Of a DNA stretch of 64,000 bases, positions 44,705 through 56,782 are shown in pieces. The DNA comes from Zea mays. Lineage: Eukaryota; Streptophyta; Magnoliopsida; Poales; Poaceae. Location of the stretch: positions 188,783,439 through 188,847,438 of the forward strand of contig NC_050100.1 in NCBI RefSeq assembly GCF_902167145.1, in the 5' to 3' direction. Positions within the stretch are counted from its first letter, which is position 1. Each line of letters starts with the position of its first letter. A program made the position numbers and the translations under genes. The notes below the pieces were generated by a model. The model had not been told where the DNA came from and did not search any database. It saw only the letters and a list, made by a program, of their open reading frames with translations.

Positions 44705-47153
44705 TGTCACACCCGGTTTTAAGGGACAAACCGGGTGCATCTCATACATGCGCCAAAGAAGACAACATATATAATAATAGAGTGTATAGAGATAAATGTC
44801 ACAATAATCAGAGTATTTATTACATAGCGAAAGTCTTACAAAATAAATAATAAATATAAAAGGATCTAAAATCCATCCTTGGCACCAGAAAGTCAACTGG
44901 GAGATGCCACCTAGAATCGAACTCCTCGATGTGTGGCTCCTCTTGAACCACCTGTTCTTCTCCTGTGGGGGGTGTGAGACAGTAAGGGTGAGCTCACACA
45001 TGTTCATCGCTCAACAAGTTGTGGGGAATAATGTGGCATGAACTCACCAAAGGTGGGAGTTCATGTGAAGTGTAAGGCCGATCAACAAAATAAAGGTTGA
45101 AGCTGGGCATTGCTTTTATAAGTTGGTCAAAATATTATTAGCAGTTACTAAGTGTAAGTAAATACCAAACCATAATAAATAATAGAACAAAATTAATAAG
45201 TAATCCCATGCAAATGCAAATGACAAATTGAATTTAAGTTCCATAATTTAATCATGCGAGAGTCATGAGCTGCTCATGACCGTGAGCTCGGCTAGTATAC
45301 CAGTTTTACACTCTGCAGAGGTTGTACCCTGTACCCACAAATCGTGTATCCCATGTCGCCAGGGTTTACAAGGCCCTTAGACACTACCGAGGTGAATGGC
45401 TAGGGATCCACTATGAGGCCTTTACAAAGTTCCACTAGCTTCCAAAAACCCGCTACAGTTTATGGGAAGAGCACTTGCAAGAATCCCTCGTCTGACCGCC
45501 ATCGTAGAAAAATCAACCCGAGAACCTCCCTGCATGCAACTCCCCTACTGCCCTTGCCCCTTAAGGTAGTCTTCCACTACTTTCCTAATTAGTCAACCAA
45601 GGGTGTCCCATTCCACTGTTGTGGTGGCACGTGTTTCTCAAGTTAAGCTCCATGTTCCAATTAACATTAATGATCTTGACATGAACATAAATAGAATAAC
45701 AAAATAATTGGAACATGGATATAATGAAATATTATACCAAAACCATATAAAGCAATAGCAAAACTACCCATGTGATTCAGGGATAACAAGGTAAAATGGA
45801 TAAATAGACTAGGGTGACCTATTGGGTCCCATCAAAATTAAACCTATGCATTGAATAGTGATAATAAAGAACATTTTTGAGTAATAAAAGTGGTCAAGGG
45901 CACAACTTGCCTGGCACTTGAGATTCCAGTTACCAGGGTGATTCTTCAGATCCTCGTGACCTCACCGCTAGTCATAGCAATACAGACAAACAATGTATAT
46001 ACAAAATTAACATCACACCAAACATAAGAATAAACTGCATAATAATAATCTATGCGTTGCTACGAGATCGTGGGAACGAGAACCACTAAAATCGGAGTTA
46101 TGGTTAAGGAGTTATGATTTTATAGAGGATTTATGTGATTAAAATGTTAAACTATATTATAAATTAGTTAATATAAATCATATAAGAGGTTATTCTATAA
46201 ATAATTATCTCAACTTTAATCTAAGTTATAAATTGACCATAGATCATATTCTAGTAGTTTATAATGATAAGCAGTTTAACCAGACTAACCAACATCAGTT
46301 AAATATAGATCTAATTATAAAATAATGAGACATGGTACAATAAATGTTGTTATTGCATAGTAAGTATTCATATGAAGCTAACGCAACTGGAACGGATCAA
46401 ATCGGAGTTATAGATTTTAAGTTATGAGTTTCTCACGACTCTATGTGTTTTGTACAAGATTAAATAGGATATAAATTTTAACATTACTTTCATGTGAAAA
46501 TAGTGGTACTAAATGATAAACAATAATATTGCAAAATTATAGCAATTGGAATGGACTAATTTGGACATCATATGAATTTTCTATGAATTACACAAATTCT
46601 AGCATTTATTTTCTCATTAAAAATCATTTTCTAATCACTTTTCTGAATTTTATAATTCCCTGGACTGGGTGCACTATTTACAGATAACACAGGGGCCTTG
46701 GGGTAAGAATCTCAAGACACAGTGTACAACTGTAATGGACGGCGGGTTATTTTATAAATCCTAGAGGGGTTCTTTAGCAAATGTGTTAGCCAAAGGGGTA
46801 CGCAGAGATCCTGGCTGTCCGATCTGAAATCTGGGGTCCATATCGGATCCGGTATTTAATGAACCAGCACCACATATGGTCCGGTGGATCAAGATCTAAT
46901 GGCCTGGATTCAATGAGCGAAGGGGGTATGCGATCCACTAAACGGAGTCGTCCATCGGAAATCCGACGGCCGAGGTGTCCCAGTGATGGATTTGATCCCG
47001 ATCGCTAGTGCAGAGATCAACGGTTCACGTGTTGTCTTCTTCCTTACGTAGCATCCCACATCTCCTATACGTATTGGACGCCGCCGTAACAGTGGGAAGC
47101 AGCGATAGCCGTGGCTTGGGAAGGGAAAAGTGCTCACCGCCGATGGAGGAGGC

Positions 47154-50100
47154 TGTGACAGAACCTCCCAAGTCATTAGGCCCACCTACAGTTGTCCTTG
47201 TCCAATGGACCTCAGACAACCCTGCAGGTGCACCTGATCACTTGACAAGTTCGGTATCTATATTTCTTACCTTGCCCAAGAGCGTTTCACGCGTCACGCA
47301 GATATTACAATACATCGGAGGTACGAAAATGCGGAAGCAATTACAATAACTTACCTTATATTAAAGTAAGAAAGAGTTGTATTATTACAGACCAGAACCA
47401 AATATAAGAGTGCTGAGTATTATTATTACATAACCTGGGAGGCAAAAATCCCTCCCGATAAACAGTAAAAAGTTTTTCTTAACGGAGGACCTTTCCTCCC
47501 GTAGTTTCAGTCTTGATTTTCTTCTTTTGGTACCACCTTGGAACAGAAGCAACAAAAGTTTGCTACTTCATCACCTAAAACAACATGGGACAAAGCCCTG
47601 AGTACGAAATGTACTTTCGCAAGTCTTACCCGTCAAAATAAAAGACTCTCAAGGATATGCTGGCCTTTAGGAGTCAAGGTATGGCTTATCAATAATCAAA
47701 GACTCTGTTTGCAGAAATGCTTACTAATAGTGGATCCTTAAAAATCCAGTTTTATTTGTCAGGTTAAGTAAAGTTACATGTATCTAGGGTTCTTTCTACC
47801 CTAATTCAATCACTTGACCTATACTAGCCAATTTCTTTTCAACCCTTCTTATTCACTGGCATGCTACGTGTAAGTCAGTGACCAAGTCTTCATGTCCGTG
47901 AAGTTACAGCGATCTGAATCGATTATACTTAGCTGAGGATCTCCAATCACACGACATATGTAGCACTTAACCCTTGCATATGTCAACTCACCACCGGGGT
48001 TCTTAAGACCAGATCAGGTTCACGCCAACCGAGAGCACAGATACACCACCGTCCAGCCTCTTGCCATGGAGGGTACACGCTACTCTCGCCATCTCTCCAC
48101 TCCCATTGCGTGTTATCTTATTCTGGTATTAGTATGCCCAAGGCAAAGCTTACCCATGATGAGGCATGTGACCAATTAAAGGGTCCTCGGTCAGCAGGCC
48201 TACATCGAGAAGGTCCTTAATCGACTCAGACGGAGACACTACACCGAGACTCTCTTCTCGTGCAAGTCACACGCCTGGTCTCAGCTTGATCATTTCACCC
48301 AAAGTCTGGTACCTGGCAGAGGTACATCTTTTCCGATGTTGAACCCATCATGGCCATGATGGATCCACCATCAAGTTTTGTTTCTGAAAACATCCCACCC
48401 ACTTTGAAGCATCATCTTTTGTCAAAACAAAACATTTTGTTTTTCTAGAGCAATGCTAAGCATAAGAAAAACCTTTTTGTAAAATAGGGGATTAAGGAGA
48501 AGTAATCAAATCCAAGGAAGGAAATGCAGCAACTGGTTTAGCACACAACTCCTATCACTTAATGCATCAAGTAAGTGAGAAAGATTTTAAAATAACAAGG
48601 GGGTGGCAAATGCACCGGGGCTTGCCTTGAGTGATTGTTGAATCAGGCTCTATTCCACAGATATCAAAGTAAAAGCAGTTTCCTGCCTGAGGTTCTATAG
48701 GTGGTGGTGGTGAAGTCCTCGCTTCTTCAACTTCTATTTCCTCCTCGTATTCTAGATATAGCCATATATAATCATGAATGCTCATGTAATGCTGATGAAA
48801 ATGCAAAGATAATAAAAGTTTATTATCTAATGTCTTGAATATAACTTTCCTTCACGGATCTCCGAGAAACTAGGGTTTTCGGAGTCTATAGTGAAGTTCA
48901 TAGGGCAGGGGGCTAGGGTTTTGGGTTCTAAGTATCAAACATGGTCCAAATCATACCAAACTTTACCCAAGGCTTCTAAATATTACTTAAAGCTTGTCTA
49001 AAAAGTTTGGTGATTTTTGGGATTATAAATTACTCTATAAAATTCTAGAAGTATGGATTTTGGCTATTTTAAATGCCCCAAAATTCCCTATTGGAACTAA
49101 AAATCATGAAACTATTTTTATTAAATACTATAGAAAATCAGGAGCCTAGTAAAATTGGTTTGGCATTTTTAGCATTTTTTTAAAATTTTCTGGAAATTCT
49201 CAAAGTCCAGAAGAAAAAGAAAAAGGAAAACATGCTACAGGATTGGGCTGAAACTGGCCTGGGTCGGCCCATTTACTGGCGAATGCGTGCCCGCGCGCGC
49301 CCGCGCTGCTGGTTTTGCAGAAAGGCCCCTATCGGTTTGAATAATTGGAAACGAGTCACGGCGCTATTTCCATGTCTCACTCACACGTTACAAAAACATC
49401 CCCCGAGTTCTATTTCTTCACCGCCCGAAGTCCACGACGGCGAACAGCGCAGGGCCGAGCTACGGTGAGCTTGTACCGGCCGAATTACTTGATGATGGGT
49501 GCTCTACTTCAGTTGAAACCAAATTCAAGGCCTAACAATCATTTCCCCTCTACTAATTTCACGAACGGCGCTCTAACCTGCTCTGTCGACGGTGACCGTA
49601 TGATCAACGGCCAAACCAACGCGTTCCTGGCGATCTAAGGTAGCTTAGCTCAATCGAGTTGGTCGAGGAGCATCAGGGGCACACGAGAACACTAAAACGA
49701 GAGGGAAGAGGCTATGAGCGGACCTAAGATGAGCTGACCACGGCGAGGTCACACCGCTCGGTGTTCTTGAGTGATTTGGGGGAAATCCCAAACTAGGGAG
49801 TTCTAGTGGATGATTCGAGGCATGGGTTGCTTCTCTGGTTGCACAATTACATAGCGGAGTAGGCGGGGTCAGCAATTTATAGGCTTCCACAGTGGTGGCG
49901 TCCAATTTCGTGAAGATGTGCTGGCGGCCGGAGAGGAAGAAAGTTACTGGCGCTCGGGATTAGTGGCTTTCACCGTGGCAAGCTCCCAGGCGATCACCGG
50001 GCATGCACGATGTGATTCACTGCGACGTGGCCAAGCGCTTTAGCACGTGGTGCACAGTAGTAATCAGCCAACGGCGGTGAGGTCTATCTGACCGATTCGA

Positions 50101-51185
50101 CGAGCAAGTGGGTACGGTGAGCTTAGCTGTGACCGAGCCCGAGTCGGTCCAGGCGCCAAGATCTTTACTTGCCCACGGTTATCCGCATGTCACAGCGCAC
50201 GAATCGCAGCGGCTGGCGTGAATCACGGTGCGACGTTCACCAGCGGCGAAGGGGGATGAACTTGGAATCTTGTTTAGTTACTGTACCATGGAGTCCCTAT
50301 TTAGTGCACCTGATAGACCACTTTGCAGGGCTTAGATCTTAGGTTTTCACATGACAACTTATTGATCTGCCAGTAGCAAAGTTGTTGTCTGATGATCCAG
50401 CTACAATCTTGCTATAGCAATCATAGCCAAATAATGACTAGATCACAATCAAATTCAAGCTCAAAGATTGCCTAATCTCACTGTCAGTCTGAATTCAGAC
50501 TTAAAGCAGTCTGACAGCTTGACTTTGGGCACATTTTTCTCCAAATTTTTCATGTGACCATGGTTTAATTCCTATAGCAAAGTTGTTCTCCTTACATAGC
50601 TTTACAAACTTGATGTGTTGACCTAGGGCAAAATCTTCATAATTTGGAAGATATAGGGCTTCAAAGTTAAGCCAATTCACTGAAATTCAGACTTAACTCA
50701 ATAGAGTTTAAGTGGGACTTTTGCAAATAAGTCCAAATCTCAAGGTTTAATTTGCAAATCCACGTACATGTGAATCATATGAGTTAAGGTATCCTAACTT
50801 CATGGTTTTTGCACTTAGGTCCAAAAATGTGCACACTTTTACAGATAACCCCCTAGGGTTTCATCCCAGGGTTTTCCAGGGGTCTATTTAGGGTTTTTGG
50901 TACTTGTAGGGTTTGGATGCCACTTTAGTCTATTCATGGTGACATTTTATGACTATTTATAATGTGTTTTGAAGTTTTCTCTTATTAGGCTTTGTTTACT
51001 CTTTCTGAGTCCGGTTTAGGGTTAAGTACCCTATTCTAGGGTTTTACCCACAACCAGTCATATCCACACAACTTGTTTGAAATTTTTACCTAGTGAAAGC
51101 ATTCTAGGTGTAACAAACACATGATATGCCGATGCTTATGATGTCATGCTCAAGTTTTAGTGGCAGTAACACCAGGGGTGTTACA
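47154..51185 (-). repeat. 3' LTR of the chromovirus (4032 bp)
   Basis: The full-length form of the LTR. It contains a segment of about 330 bp (about 47281-47607) that is missing from the partner. It is otherwise closely similar, with scattered substitutions. ORFs within (for example 48567-48806, 49645-49905 minus) recur in the other LTR but have no recognised product. Confidence 0.93.
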
Positions 51186-51198
51186 TCCTTCCCCCCAT
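51186..51198 (-). other. Polypurine tract of the chromovirus
   Basis: The minus strand reads TATGGGGGGAAGGA directly before the 3' LTR (complement of tccttccccccata). Confidence 0.8.
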
Positions 51199-51334
51199 AA
51201 AAGAATCTCGTCCCGAGATTAAAAGTCTAGGGTAAGTAATGGAAAAGGAAACGTGTCACACTTTTATTTCCTTATTTTTGGTACAGGACAGGGGTGATAT
51301 GGGGTTCATTCCCCTATAACAAATGTACACATCT

Positions 51335-54300
51335 TTACAATTTACACAAAGCTAAAAAGCCTGGGAAATTCTTGTCTAAAAAGTCTTGAGTTTCCCAAGT
51401 AGCTTCATCTTCCGTGTGTTGGTTCCACTGTATCTTGTAAAATTTGAGAGTTTTCCATTGGGTAATCCTGTCCTTTTGATCCAAGACTCGAATAGGATGT
51501 TCAAAATATGTCAAGTCTGGTTCTAAGGCAACATCTATTACTTCAATGGTTCGATCGGGAACCCGAAGACACTTCTTCAATTGAGACACGTGGAACACAT
51601 TATGTACAGCAGACAATGTTTCGGGTAACTGGAGTCGGTATGCCACTGGTCTATATCTCTCAAGAATAGGAAAAGGACCAATGTACTGGGGTGCAAGCTT
51701 CCCCTTTATCCCAAAACGTGATACACCCTTCATTGGTGAAACTTTCAGGTAGACATAATCTTCAACTTGAAAGTACAAGGGTTGTCGTCGCTTGTCTGCA
51801 TATCTCTTTTGACGAGCTTGAGCTTCTTTCAAATTATGAATTATCCATTGAACTTTCTCTTCTGTCTCCTTTACCATATCTGGCCTGAAGAAACTTCTTT
51901 CACCTGGTTCAGACCAGTTTAACGGAGTACGACACCGTCGCCCATACAAAGCTTCAAAGGGTGCCATTTTGATGCTTTCTTGATAGCTATTATTGTACAA
52001 GAACTCCGCTAATGGTAAACAATCATCCCATTTCTGTGGGAATTCCAAAACACATGCTCGCAACATATCTTCAAGTATCTGATTTACCCTCTCAGTCTGC
52101 CCACTAGTTTGGGGATGGTAGGCCGAACTGTGAAGCAACTTGGTACCCAGGGATTTATGAAGTGCTTCCCAAAACTTGGCTACAAATTGCGGTCCACGGT
52201 CCGACACAATAGTCTTTGGAACCCCATGCAGGCTAAGAATACGAGCAATGTATAATTGGGCATAGACAGCAACCGGATGATCTGTTTTGACTGGCAGAAA
52301 ATGGGATATCTTGGTAAGTCGATCAACTATAACCCAAATAGAATCATATCCTTTTGCTGTCCTGGGCAATCCCACAATAAAGTCCATGCTTATATCCTCC
52401 CATTTCCATGTAGGGATAGGCAAAGATTGCAATGGACCGGTAGTCTTCATATGTATGGCTTTGACACATCTGCAAGTGTCACACCTTGCCACATAGCGTG
52501 CAATTTCAATCTTCATCTTTGTCCACCAATAATGTTATTTTAGATCATGATACATCTTAGTGCTTCCGGGATGAATAGAATAGCAACTAAGATGTGCTTC
52601 ATCTAGAATTTGCTAGCGGATCTCATTATTTTTAGGCACAACTATGCGGTTGTTAAACCATACAACACCTTGATCATCTTTTCTGAAGCAGTTGACTTTA
52701 CCGGCCTGCAGTTTCTCATGAATGTGCTTCATTCCCTCATCATTTCTGTGGACATCAATTATTCTTTGCAGGAGGACTGACTAAAGCTTCAAGTGATTTG
52801 ATGTTCCATGTTGAATCATTCCCAGGTTCATCTTCTCCATTTCTTGGCATAACGTAATGTCAGAAGTCTTCATCGTCAGACAATGGCAGGAAGCCTTGCG
52901 ACTTAACGCATCTGCCACTACATTAGCCTTGCCTGGGCGATAGTGAATCTCTAGTTCATAATCCTTAATAAGCTCAAGCCATCTCCTCTGTCTCATATTC
53001 AACTCTGACTGGGTAAAGATATACTTCAAGCTTTTATGATCTGTATAGATATGATAGATATTCCCCAGTAGATAATGACGCCATATTTTTTGGGCATGAA
53101 CCACAGCAGCTAACTCCAGGTCATGAGTTGGATAATGTTCCTCATGCCGGCGCAACTGCCTTCTTGAAGCATAAGCTATTACTCGGCCTTCTTGCATTAG
53201 AACACAACCTAGACCACTGCCTGATGCATCACAATACACATAAAAGGGCTTTTCAATGTTCGGTTGAGCTAATACCGGAGCAGTGGTCAATAATACTTTC
53301 AGCTGCTCAAAGGCTTCATTACATCTTGAAGACCAATTAAATTTAGTATCATTCTTCAATAAACTTGTGATTGGTTTCACAAGCTTGGAAAAATCTAGAA
53401 TGGATCGGCGGTAATAACCAGCCAGTTCAAGGAAACTTTGGACTTGATGTACAGTGGTTGGGGTTTCCACTCCAAAATATCCTTGACTTTGCTGGGATCC
53501 ACCGCAATCCCTTTGGCAGATAATACATGTCCCAGAAATTGGATCTCCTGCAGCTAGAATGCGCACTTACTGAACTTAGCATATAATTGGTATTCCCTTA
53601 AGCGCGTTAATATGATCCGCAAATGTCGAGCATGCTCCTCTTCATTCTTAGAATATATCAAGATATCATCAATGAATACCACCACGAATTTATCCAACTC
53701 GGGCATGAATATCGAGTTCATAAGATATGTGAAGTGGGCAGGAGCATTTGTTAGTCCGAAAGACATAACCAAGTATTCAAATAATCCATACCGCGTAGTG
53801 AATATGGCCTTGGGTATAACTTTGGCTCGGATACGGATCTTATGATAACCTGACCTGAGGTCAATCTTGGAAAATACCCGAGCTCCGGTAAGTTGATCAA
53901 ATAGGATGTCAATCCGGGGAAGAGGGTACTTATTCTTGATGGTGACCTCATTAAGGGGTCTATAATCCACGCACATCCGAAGTGTTTGGTCCTTCTTCTT
54001 GACAAAGATGGCTGGACAACCCCAAGGTGATGAGCTTGGTCGGATGAATCCTTTTTCTAGTAGATCTTATAATTGGGTCTTGAGTTCTGCCAATTCATTC
54101 GAAGGCATTCGGTACGACCTTCTAGAAATAGGAGCCGTACCGGGCTTCAACTCAATCACAAATTCTACATCTCTCTCTGGAGGCAATCCAGGCAGATCTT
54201 TCGGAAAGACGTCCGGGAATTCACATACTACCGGAATATCTTGGATCTCCGGTATGATGGCTTCATATACTCTGCCACATGGTTTAGCTGGAATAGCTAC

Positions 54301-54723
54301 GGGGATGGACAAGAGAACCTCTTCTTGGCCATAACTCAACCTGATGGTTCTCAGATCAGTGTTGAGGATTGCTTTATGCTGGGCTAACCAATTCATGCCC
54401 AAAATTACATCTATATCTTGGCCTTTTAGAATAATCATGTTTGTAGGAAAGTCCCATTTAGCCAATGTTATAGGCACATGGAAAGCCACCTCTTTAGTGA
54501 ATATTTGTCCCCCAGGCGAATGAATTATAAACCCTTCCCTTGATTCATTGTATGGAATGCAATGTTGCTCCACAAACTTCTTGCTTATGAATGTATGTGA
54601 AGCACCAGAATCAAAAAGAATAACTGCAGGGTGATTGGCCCCGAGAAACGTACCCATCATAACCGGTTCTCCTTCCGGTGTCCTGGCCACTTGCATATAA
54701 TAAATCCGCCCAATTTTCTTCAT
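51335..54723 (-). pseudogene. pol: pol of the chromovirus: protease, RT, RNase H, integrase, chromodomain
   Basis: Protease is at about 54640 (ILFDSGASHTFIS). RT is at about 53990-53560 ([20 protein letters not shown]; catalytic FIDDILIYS at about 53675). RNase H is at about 53280-52900 (VYCDASGSGLGCVL; DHKSLKY). Integrase has zinc-finger remnants before 52516 and the DDE core (MDFIVGLP, IVSDRGPQF, SAYHPQTSGQTERVN) at about 52390-52070. Its C-terminus carries a chromodomain (about 51530-51340: HPIRVLDQKDR, YKIQWNQH, EATWETQDFL). Breaks are TAA near 54065, TAG near 53554, a frameshift near 53470, and stops near 52780, 52620 and 52540. The integrase-chromodomain ORF (52516-51335) is intact. Chromodomains bind modified histone tails and steer integration. 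Confidence 0.9.
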
Positions 54724-54789
54724 ATTTTTGCCCGCGGTATTGTTCGCCGCATTTCCCTTGCCTTGAGCGGAACTCCCAGAACTCTGATG

Positions 54790-55814
54790 ATTATTTGATA
54801 TGTTCTACTTCGGATACGGACAGTCCTTGATAAAATGTTCGGACTTTCCACAATTAAAGCAGCATGTTGAAGAGCTTGGGAGGGTGTGGAAATGAGTACC
54901 AGGGGCACCTGGCTGATTTGTTGAGGTTGGGGCAATGGCAGGACAGATAAAGACCGGTTGTTTGAAAGGGTAGGAGGTTGGACGTGGTGAAGAACGACTC
55001 TGATTAAAAGGTCGGATTACCAACATTTGTCTTTTCTCAGGCCCCTGATTGGGCCTATCGCCTTCATAGCCCTTTGATTTTCCGCGGCCTGCATATTTGG
55101 CTTCAACTGCCAGCGCCGTGCTGACAGCCCTGCGTAAGTAAGGTCGAGACAAGTGGCCATTTTCCGTTGCAACCGGTCATTGAGGCCTCTCATAAAACAA
55201 TTCTTCTTCTTCAGATCAGTGTTGACCTGATCGATGGCATACTGGGACAAGTGGTTGAATTTGTTGAGATACTGAGTGACATTATCTCCATCTTGTTTGA
55301 GCTTCATAAATTCTTCCTGTTTCATATGGAGCACCCCTTCATGAATATAGTGCTCCTGGAAAGCCAGTTTAAATTCGTCCTAGGTAGTTTGATGACCAGC
55401 AGGCTGGATAGCCACATAATTTCCCCACCAAGTGCTGGCAGGGCCTCGCAACTGCTGCGCCGCAAATAAGGGCTTTTGAGTCTCCGTGCATCGGAGAAGC
55501 CCGAACTTTTGTTTGATAACCCGGATCCACTCATCTGCTTCAAGAGGATCTTCAGCCTTGACAAACAGCGGGGGACGCGTTTCTGAGAAATCCAGATATG
55601 AAGTTTCGCGGGGTCCTTGCGGATACGCTCGCTCGCCTTGCTGCTGCATTTGTTGTCCCGCCATTTCTCGTAGAAAGCGGGTGTTATCAGCTGTTGCATT
55701 GACTAAGGCAGTGATTGCCTCATCCAAGGTTGGAGATACTGGTGGTGGGTTAGGAGTAGCTTCCCTCCCACGGGAGGTTCCCACACCATCCTGTCCACGA
55801 GTCCTAGACGACAT
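54790..55814 (-). pseudogene. gag: gag of the chromovirus
   Basis: The ATG at 55814 (MSSRTRGQDG) is chosen because it follows the leader and starts the Pro/Ser-rich N-terminus. The gag domain is at about 55600-55160 (EADEWIRVIKQKFGLL; STWWGNYV; FNHLSQYAIDQV). One zinc knuckle (CCFNCGKSEHFIKDC) is at about 54870-54815. Breaks are a TAG near 55381 (in place of tryptophan) and a frameshift near 55130. A TAG after the knuckle (about 54805) separates it from the protease, which is in the same frame. Confidence 0.85.
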
Positions 55815-55986
55815 CTGAGGCAAAGAACATTTGGAAAATATAATATGCCAAAGCAAACCATCCATTATACATTACTTAAAAGGGTAATGATACAGACTCG
55901 AATTTACAACAGGATTACATTACCTATTACACATTATCACTATTTCTATACTACACTATTCTAGCTTCTTATCACTTTTGGTAGCT

Positions 55987-56541
55987 TCACTGTTGGGTGT
56001 AGGAGACCATTCGTCGACCAGATTCATTGAAGGAGGGGGGCCTGAAAAGGTCCCGTTCCCCACCAAGGGCTTCACTCGCTACTCCAGAAGGTCCAGCTTC
56101 CATCCCGACAGGATCCGTAGGTATGTTAGGGTGCAGTTGTGAATACAATACATGAACTTCCTCATGTAGTGTATTACAGTAAATCTGCAAGTTGTCCACG
56201 GCTGTGCTAAGCTCCTCCACGCGGGCTCGAGCTTTGGCTTCCTTGGCCCAAGCAAGTGAACGTGAGTTAATAGCCCAATCGAGCGCTAAATCTCGTTCAG
56301 CAAGTTGGTCTTGCAAGTGTCGAATGTCAGTTCTTAATTCGTTTATCCGCTGACCATCCTCAACCCATACTTTGTTCCTGTGACGGAGCACCATTCGATG
56401 CTGGTCTACTTGAGCTTCCAGATCTCCGATTGGATCATTGCTACCACTACTACTGTCCTCATGCCTTGGAGCTAGTTGATGGTGAGGTACGCCAATGGGT
56501 CCGGTAGACTTGCGCGTGGTTTTTCTTGTGCGTGGCAGCAT
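55987..56541 (-). CDS. Coiled-coil ORF between primer-binding site and gag of the chromovirus
   Basis: An intact 184-codon ORF (MLPRTRKTTRKS...) starts about 240 bp after the 5' LTR and ends 170 bp before gag. The N-terminus is basic; residues about 40-130 are strongly helical with a coiled-coil pattern (EAQVDQHRMVLRHRN, RINELRTDIRHLQDQLAERD); the C-terminus is Pro/Gly/Ser-rich. No known domain is recognised. It is open although gag and pol around it are broken, which may mean it is a real leader-encoded protein, or simply chance survival of a short ORF. Confidence 0.55.
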   Translation of the reverse strand: MLPRTRKTTRKSTGPIGVPHHQLAPRHEDSSSGSNDPIGDLEAQVDQHRMVLRHRNKVWVEDGQRINELRTDIRHLQDQLAERDLALDWAINSRSLAWAKEAKARARVEELSTAVDNLQIYCNTLHEEVHVLYSQLHPNIPTDPVGMEAGPSGVASEALGGERDLFRPPSFNESGRRMVSYTQQ

Positions 56542-56770
56542 AACTCCATGAGGGGGAAAATCTTATTAGCATAGTTTTTAGTATGATGCATGTATAATTA
56601 CAGAATCAACCTTAGTTGATTCACACCTTCTATACATTACACTCTACTATCTGGTCTTTAATATAAGTACTTCAGAAGGTAGTTAGATAAGAAGAAAAGA
56701 AATTTTCTAGATAAGTCTTTGAAAATTCTTTTTGAAAATGTCTCATAACATCTGTAGATATGGGTTTCGC

Positions 56771-56781
56771 TCCGATACCAG
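56771..56781 (-). other. Primer-binding site of the chromovirus
   Basis: The minus strand reads TGGTATCGGAGC one or two bases after the 5' LTR. It is of the initiator-Met tRNA type and fixes the direction of the element. Confidence 0.8.
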
Positions 56782-56782
56782 G

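Noticed and set aside
48567..49905. ORFs that occur in both chromovirus LTRs
   Set aside because: Conservation between two LTRs of one element only reflects their common origin. There is no domain or codon signal.
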